Shown here piece after piece: positions 5,919-8,446 of a stretch of DNA of 8,446 bases. The notes below the pieces were generated by a model. The model had not been told where the DNA came from. It made no database searches and worked only from the letters and a program-made list of their open reading frames with translations. Where the stretch lies: the NCBI GenBank assembly GCA_937136445.1, contig CAKZOQ010000317.1, forward strand, positions 1 through 8,446. The letters are read 5' to 3'. This stretch comes from an uncultured Gemmatimonadota bacterium. Lineage in GTDB: Bacteria > Gemmatimonadota > Gemmatimonadetes > Longimicrobiales > Gaopeijiaceae. A program made the position numbers and the translations under genes. Every line of letters starts with the position of its first letter. Position 1 is the stretch's first letter.

Positions 5919-8329
5919 GGATGCTCCTTCGGGTCGTCGAGTCGTGCTCTCAAGAGGTTCTTCACGGCCTTGGGGTCGGCGGCCCCGCCGGTGGCCTTCA
6001 TGACCTGTCCGACGAACATGCCCAGAAGGGCGGAGCGGCCGTCCCGGTACTCCGCCACCTTCTCCGGCCACTCGGCCAGAACCCCGTCCACGACGGGGCC
6101 CAGGGCGTCGGCGTCCGACACCTTCTCCAGTCCCATCTCGGCCACCAGCGTCTCGGGATCGGTGCCACGTTCCACCATGGCCGCCAGGACGTCCTTCGCA
6201 GCACGCCGGGAGACCCGATCCGCCTCCACCAGCGCCACGAGCACTCCCAATGAACCCCCGCCGAAGGGGAGGTCCGCCACGCTGACGGCGTCCGACGGCA
6301 GGAGCCCCCGGAGGTCGTTCACGAGCCACGGCGCCACGGCGCCGGGGGCCGGGTGGGCCTCCAGCGCCTCCTCGAAGAAGTCGGAGACGGCCCGGGAGGC
6401 GGTCAGGACGTCGGCCTCCTCCAGCGAGAGGCCGTGTTCGGCCTGGTAGCGCTCGAATCGGGCGGCCAGCTCGTCGTCGGCGGCGCGGGCCTCCCGGCGG
6501 ACGTCGGCAATGCGCCCTTCCGGCGTGGTGGGGCCGGTCTCCTGCTTCCGGCGGCGCGCGGCTTCCGCGGCGGCGCGGGCGGCCCGGGCCTCCTGCTCCT
6601 CCTCGGCCCGGCGGCGGGCGGCCCAGCTGTCCTTCAGGGAGACGATGCGGTTGAAGATCCGGTGGGCATCCGGGTCGTCGGAGCCGCCGGGGCGCCCGTC
6701 TACCGGATCCCGCCAGAAGTATCCCAATCGCTCGAACTGGACGCGGACCGACGGCTCGGTCCCTTCCACCCAGGGCTCCACCCAACCGGAGCTCTCCACC
6801 AGCGACTCGGGGTTCAGGTGGTCGAGGAAGTCCTCCTCGTCGTCGTCGGCGGTGGCTCCGGACGGGTCCGGGACCGAGAAGAGCCGATCGTAGAGACGGA
6901 GGGTGACGGGGAGCGCTTCGGCAGCGGCCACCCAGTGGATGGTGCCTCGCACCGTCCGACCGTCGGGAACGTCGCCCCCTCGGGTCTCCGGGTCGTAGCT
7001 GCAGTGCAGCTCCACCACCCGCCCCTCGTCGTCCTTGAGGACGTCGTGGCAGCGGATGACGTACCCGTAGCGGAGCCGCACCTCCTCGCCGGGCACCAGG
7101 CGACGGAAGCCGGCAGGAGGATCCTCCGCGAAGTCGTCCCGCTCGATCCAGAGCTCCCGACCGAAGGGGACCTCCCGGGTGCCCTCCAGGGGGACGTCGT
7201 GCGGATAGAGGGGCGCTTCCAACCATTCCACATGGTCCTGCGGGTAGTCGGTGAGGACGACCTTCAGGGGATCCGCCACCGCCATCACTCGGGGGGCCAC
7301 CGGATTCAGCGTATCCCGAATGGCGTACTCGAGCTTGCTCAGATCCTCCCGGGAGTTGTTCTTGGCCACGCCCGTCATGTCGCAGAAGGCACGCAGCGCC
7401 TCCGGCGGCACGCCCCGCCGCCGAAGCCCGGCGATGGTGGGCATGCGAGGGTCGTCCCACCCCGCCACATGGCCATCCTGGACCAATCGGATGAGCCGTC
7501 GCTTGGAGAGGACGGTGTATTCGACGTTGAGTCGGTTGAACTCGTACTGGTGGGTCCGTGGCTCCTCGAAGCCCACGTGGTCCAGAACCCAGTCGTAGAT
7601 CTCCCGATTGTTCTCGAACTCGAGGGTGCAGAGGGAGTGGGTGATGCCCTCGAAGGCGTCCTCGAGGCAGTGGGCGAAGTCGTACAGCGGGTAGATGCAC
7701 CACTCGTCGCCGGTGCGGTAGTGCTCCTCGTGCCGGATCCGGTAGAGGACCGGATCCCGCATGATCATGTTGGAGGACGCCAGGTCGATCTTGGCCCGAA
7801 GCACGTGGGCACCGTTCTCGAACTCGCCCTCCCGCATGCGCCGGAAGAGGTCCAGGTTCTCCTGGGGGGCGCGGTCCCGATAGGCCGTAGGTCGCCCGGG
7901 CTCGGTGACGGTGCCCCGAGCCTCCCGGATTTCCTCCGGGGAGGAGGAGTCGACGTAGGCGAGCCCCTGTTCGATGAGGACCACCGCCGCCTCGTACATC
8001 CGCTCGAAGTAGTCCGAGGCGTGGTAGAGGTCGTCCCCCCAATCGAAGCCCAGCCAGCGCACGTCCGCCCGGATGGCTTGGACGTACTCCTCCTCCTCCG
8101 TCTCCGGGTTGGTGTCGTCGAAGCGGAGGTGGCAGCGCCCCCCGAACTCCTTGGCGATCCCGAAGTTCAGGCAGATGGACTTGGCGTGCCCCATGTGCAG
8201 GTAGCCGTTGGGCTCCGGCGGAAACCGGGTCACGACCTCGCCGTCGTAGCGCCCGGACGTGGTGTCCTCGGCGACGATCTGGCGAATGAAGTCGCGCTTT
8301 TCGGGGCGATGGCCCGCGGCGTCGGTCAT
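5915..8329 (-). CDS. glnS: Glutaminyl-tRNA synthetase with C-terminal YqeY domain
   Basis: 804 residues, against about 554 for E. coli GlnRS; the excess is a C-terminal fusion. Cytoplasmic class I synthetase that attaches glutamine to tRNA(Gln). In order: catalytic core with RFPPEPNGYLHMGHAKS at 35-51 (HIGH motif), FDDTNPE at 70-76, the glutamine/tRNA-binding block from DEWCIYPLYDFAHCLEDAFE to SLCTLEF (208-238) and VLSKRRL at 273-279 (KMSKS). The beta-barrel anticodon domain runs to about 568 (AYVI-like block at 422, HWVAAAEALPVTLRLYDRLF at 465-484, RIFNRIVSLKDSW at 557-569). A charged Ala/Arg/Glu linker (570-600) leads to a YqeY/GatB-like tRNA-binding domain (605-798) ending in the GatB-type GMFVGQVMKATGG at 770-782. 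Deinococcus radiodurans GlnRS has the same fusion, where the domain helps tRNA(Gln) binding. The ATG at 8329 puts normal N-terminal helix residues before the core; no strong ribosome binding site precedes it. Confidence 0.97.
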   Translation of the reverse strand: MTDAAGHRPEKRDFIRQIVAEDTTSGRYDGEVVTRFPPEPNGYLHMGHAKSICLNFGIAKEFGGRCHLRFDDTNPETEEEEYVQAIRADVRWLGFDWGDDLYHASDYFERMYEAAVVLIEQGLAYVDSSSPEEIREARGTVTEPGRPTAYRDRAPQENLDLFRRMREGEFENGAHVLRAKIDLASSNMIMRDPVLYRIRHEEHYRTGDEWCIYPLYDFAHCLEDAFEGITHSLCTLEFENNREIYDWVLDHVGFEEPRTHQYEFNRLNVEYTVLSKRRLIRLVQDGHVAGWDDPRMPTIAGLRRRGVPPEALRAFCDMTGVAKNNSREDLSKLEYAIRDTLNPVAPRVMAVADPLKVVLTDYPQDHVEWLEAPLYPHDVPLEGTREVPFGRELWIERDDFAEDPPAGFRRLVPGEEVRLRYGYVIRCHDVLKDDEGRVVELHCSYDPETRGGDVPDGRTVRGTIHWVAAAEALPVTLRLYDRLFSVPDPSGATADDDEEDFLDHLNPESLVESSGWVEPWVEGTEPSVRVQFERLGYFWRDPVDGRPGGSDDPDAHRIFNRIVSLKDSWAARRRAEEEQEARAARAAAEAARRRKQETGPTTPEGRIADVRREARAADDELAARFERYQAEHGLSLEEADVLTASRAVSDFFEEALEAHPAPGAVAPWLVNDLRGLLPSDAVSVADLPFGGGSLGVLVALVEADRVSRRAAKDVLAAMVERGTDPETLVAEMGLEKVSDADALGPVVDGVLAEWPEKVAEYRDGRSALLGMFVGQVMKATGGAADPKAVKNLLRARLDDPKEHP
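5924..5929 (-). promoter_or_regulatory. Ribosome binding site that fixes the gltX start
   Basis: AAGGAG on the - strand, 5 nt before the GTG at 5918. It sits in the Lys-Glu codons near the end of glnS and is the clearest Shine-Dalgarno sequence in the window. With the GTGA stop/start overlap it supports translational coupling of gltX to glnS. Confidence 0.7.
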
Positions 8330-8347
8330 GGCGGGAACGGGGGGGAG

Positions 8348-8365
8348 CCGCGACGGGTGTCGCGG
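8348..8365. repeat. Perfect 7-bp hairpin in the glnS leader
   Basis: CCGCGAC, 4-nt loop, GTCGCGG, 18 bp upstream of the glnS ATG. On the - strand it is followed by a C-run rather than T, so it is not an intrinsic terminator. It could shape the glnS mRNA leader or be a protein-binding dyad. A weaker dyad (CTCCA-6-TGGAG, 8408-8423) lies further upstream. No recognisable riboswitch or T-box core is present. Confidence 0.35.
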
Positions 8366-8396
8366 ACGGCGGGCAGGGTGTGGTCAGCCTGAAAAG

Positions 8397-8402
8397 ATAG
8401 TA
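8397..8402 (-). promoter_or_regulatory. Weak candidate -10 box for glnS
   Basis: TACTAT on the - strand inside the only AT-rich island of the 117-bp leader, four of six matches to TATAAT. No recognisable -35 hexamer sits 16-18 bp upstream, so the assignment is tentative. It would give a transcript leader of about 60 nt containing the hairpin at 8348-8365. Confidence 0.25.
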
Positions 8403-8446
8403 GAAGGCTCCAGGGCGTTGGAGGGTGGTGCGGGGCTGGCGGACCC

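Noticed and set aside
4608..6449. 613-codon open frame on the + strand across gltX and the glnS end
   Set aside because: It is antisense to conserved synthetase motifs; its His/Val/Gly-rich composition is typical of a GC-rich shadow frame.
5919..8042. Upstream extension of the gltX frame by about 700 codons through glnS
   Set aside because: The extension is Arg/Gly/Pro-rich shadow in another frame of glnS. The conserved GltX N terminus, ribosome binding site and GTG at 5918 fix the real start.
6353..8392. 679-codon open frame on the + strand opposite glnS
   Set aside because: It is antisense to a fully recognisable GlnRS-YqeY gene, and its translation matches no family I know. Long stop-free antisense frames are expected at this GC content.
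8330..8446. T-box riboswitch upstream of glnS
   Set aside because: There is no T-box core sequence, no specifier stem and no terminator/antiterminator pair; the leader is also too short.

Overview
The window is very GC-rich chromosomal DNA carrying seven recognisable protein genes and almost no free space. No RNA gene, insertion sequence, CRISPR array or phage feature is visible. The gene set (glutaminyl-tRNA synthetase fused to a YqeY domain, separate GltX, LexA-like repressor, TadA, DUF187-type glycosidase lipoprotein, NhaC-family antiporter) and the lipobox on the glycosidase suggest a Gram-negative, high-GC bacterium. A member of Gemmatimonadota or a similar lineage fits; this is inference from gene content, not a phylogenetic result.

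Layout. From the left edge to 1223, on the + strand, lies the 3' part of an NhaC-family Na+/H+ antiporter gene; its 5' end is outside the window. Everything else is on the - strand and is read from right to left. A 117-bp leader (8330-8446) with a small hairpin precedes glnS-yqeY (8329-5915). gltX (5918-4482) follows with a GTGA overlap and a clear ribosome binding site inside the glnS end. A 146-bp gap (4336-4481) holds a good sigma-70-type promoter and an inverted repeat. Then come a LexA-like regulator (4335-3676), tadA (3663-3121), a GHL10/DUF187 lipoprotein glycosidase (3124-1721) and a small four-helix membrane protein (1724-1230). The last three junctions are a 12-bp gap and two ATGA overlaps, so lexA-tadA-GHL10-membrane protein looks like one transcription unit.

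How the genes fit together. glnS and gltX supply Gln-tRNA(Gln) and Glu-tRNA(Glu) and are translationally coupled. The second unit starts with a LexA family protein next to its own promoter and continues with a tRNA wobble-editing enzyme and two envelope proteins. The antiporter and the last - strand gene converge with only 6 bp between their stop codons.

The most notable observation is that the LexA-like protein keeps the LexA winged-helix domain and the overall S24 fold pattern. By hand alignment it lacks the catalytic serine (Asp instead), the catalytic lysine (His instead) and any Ala-Gly cleavage site. It is therefore probably not an SOS repressor inactivated by RecA-stimulated self-cleavage.
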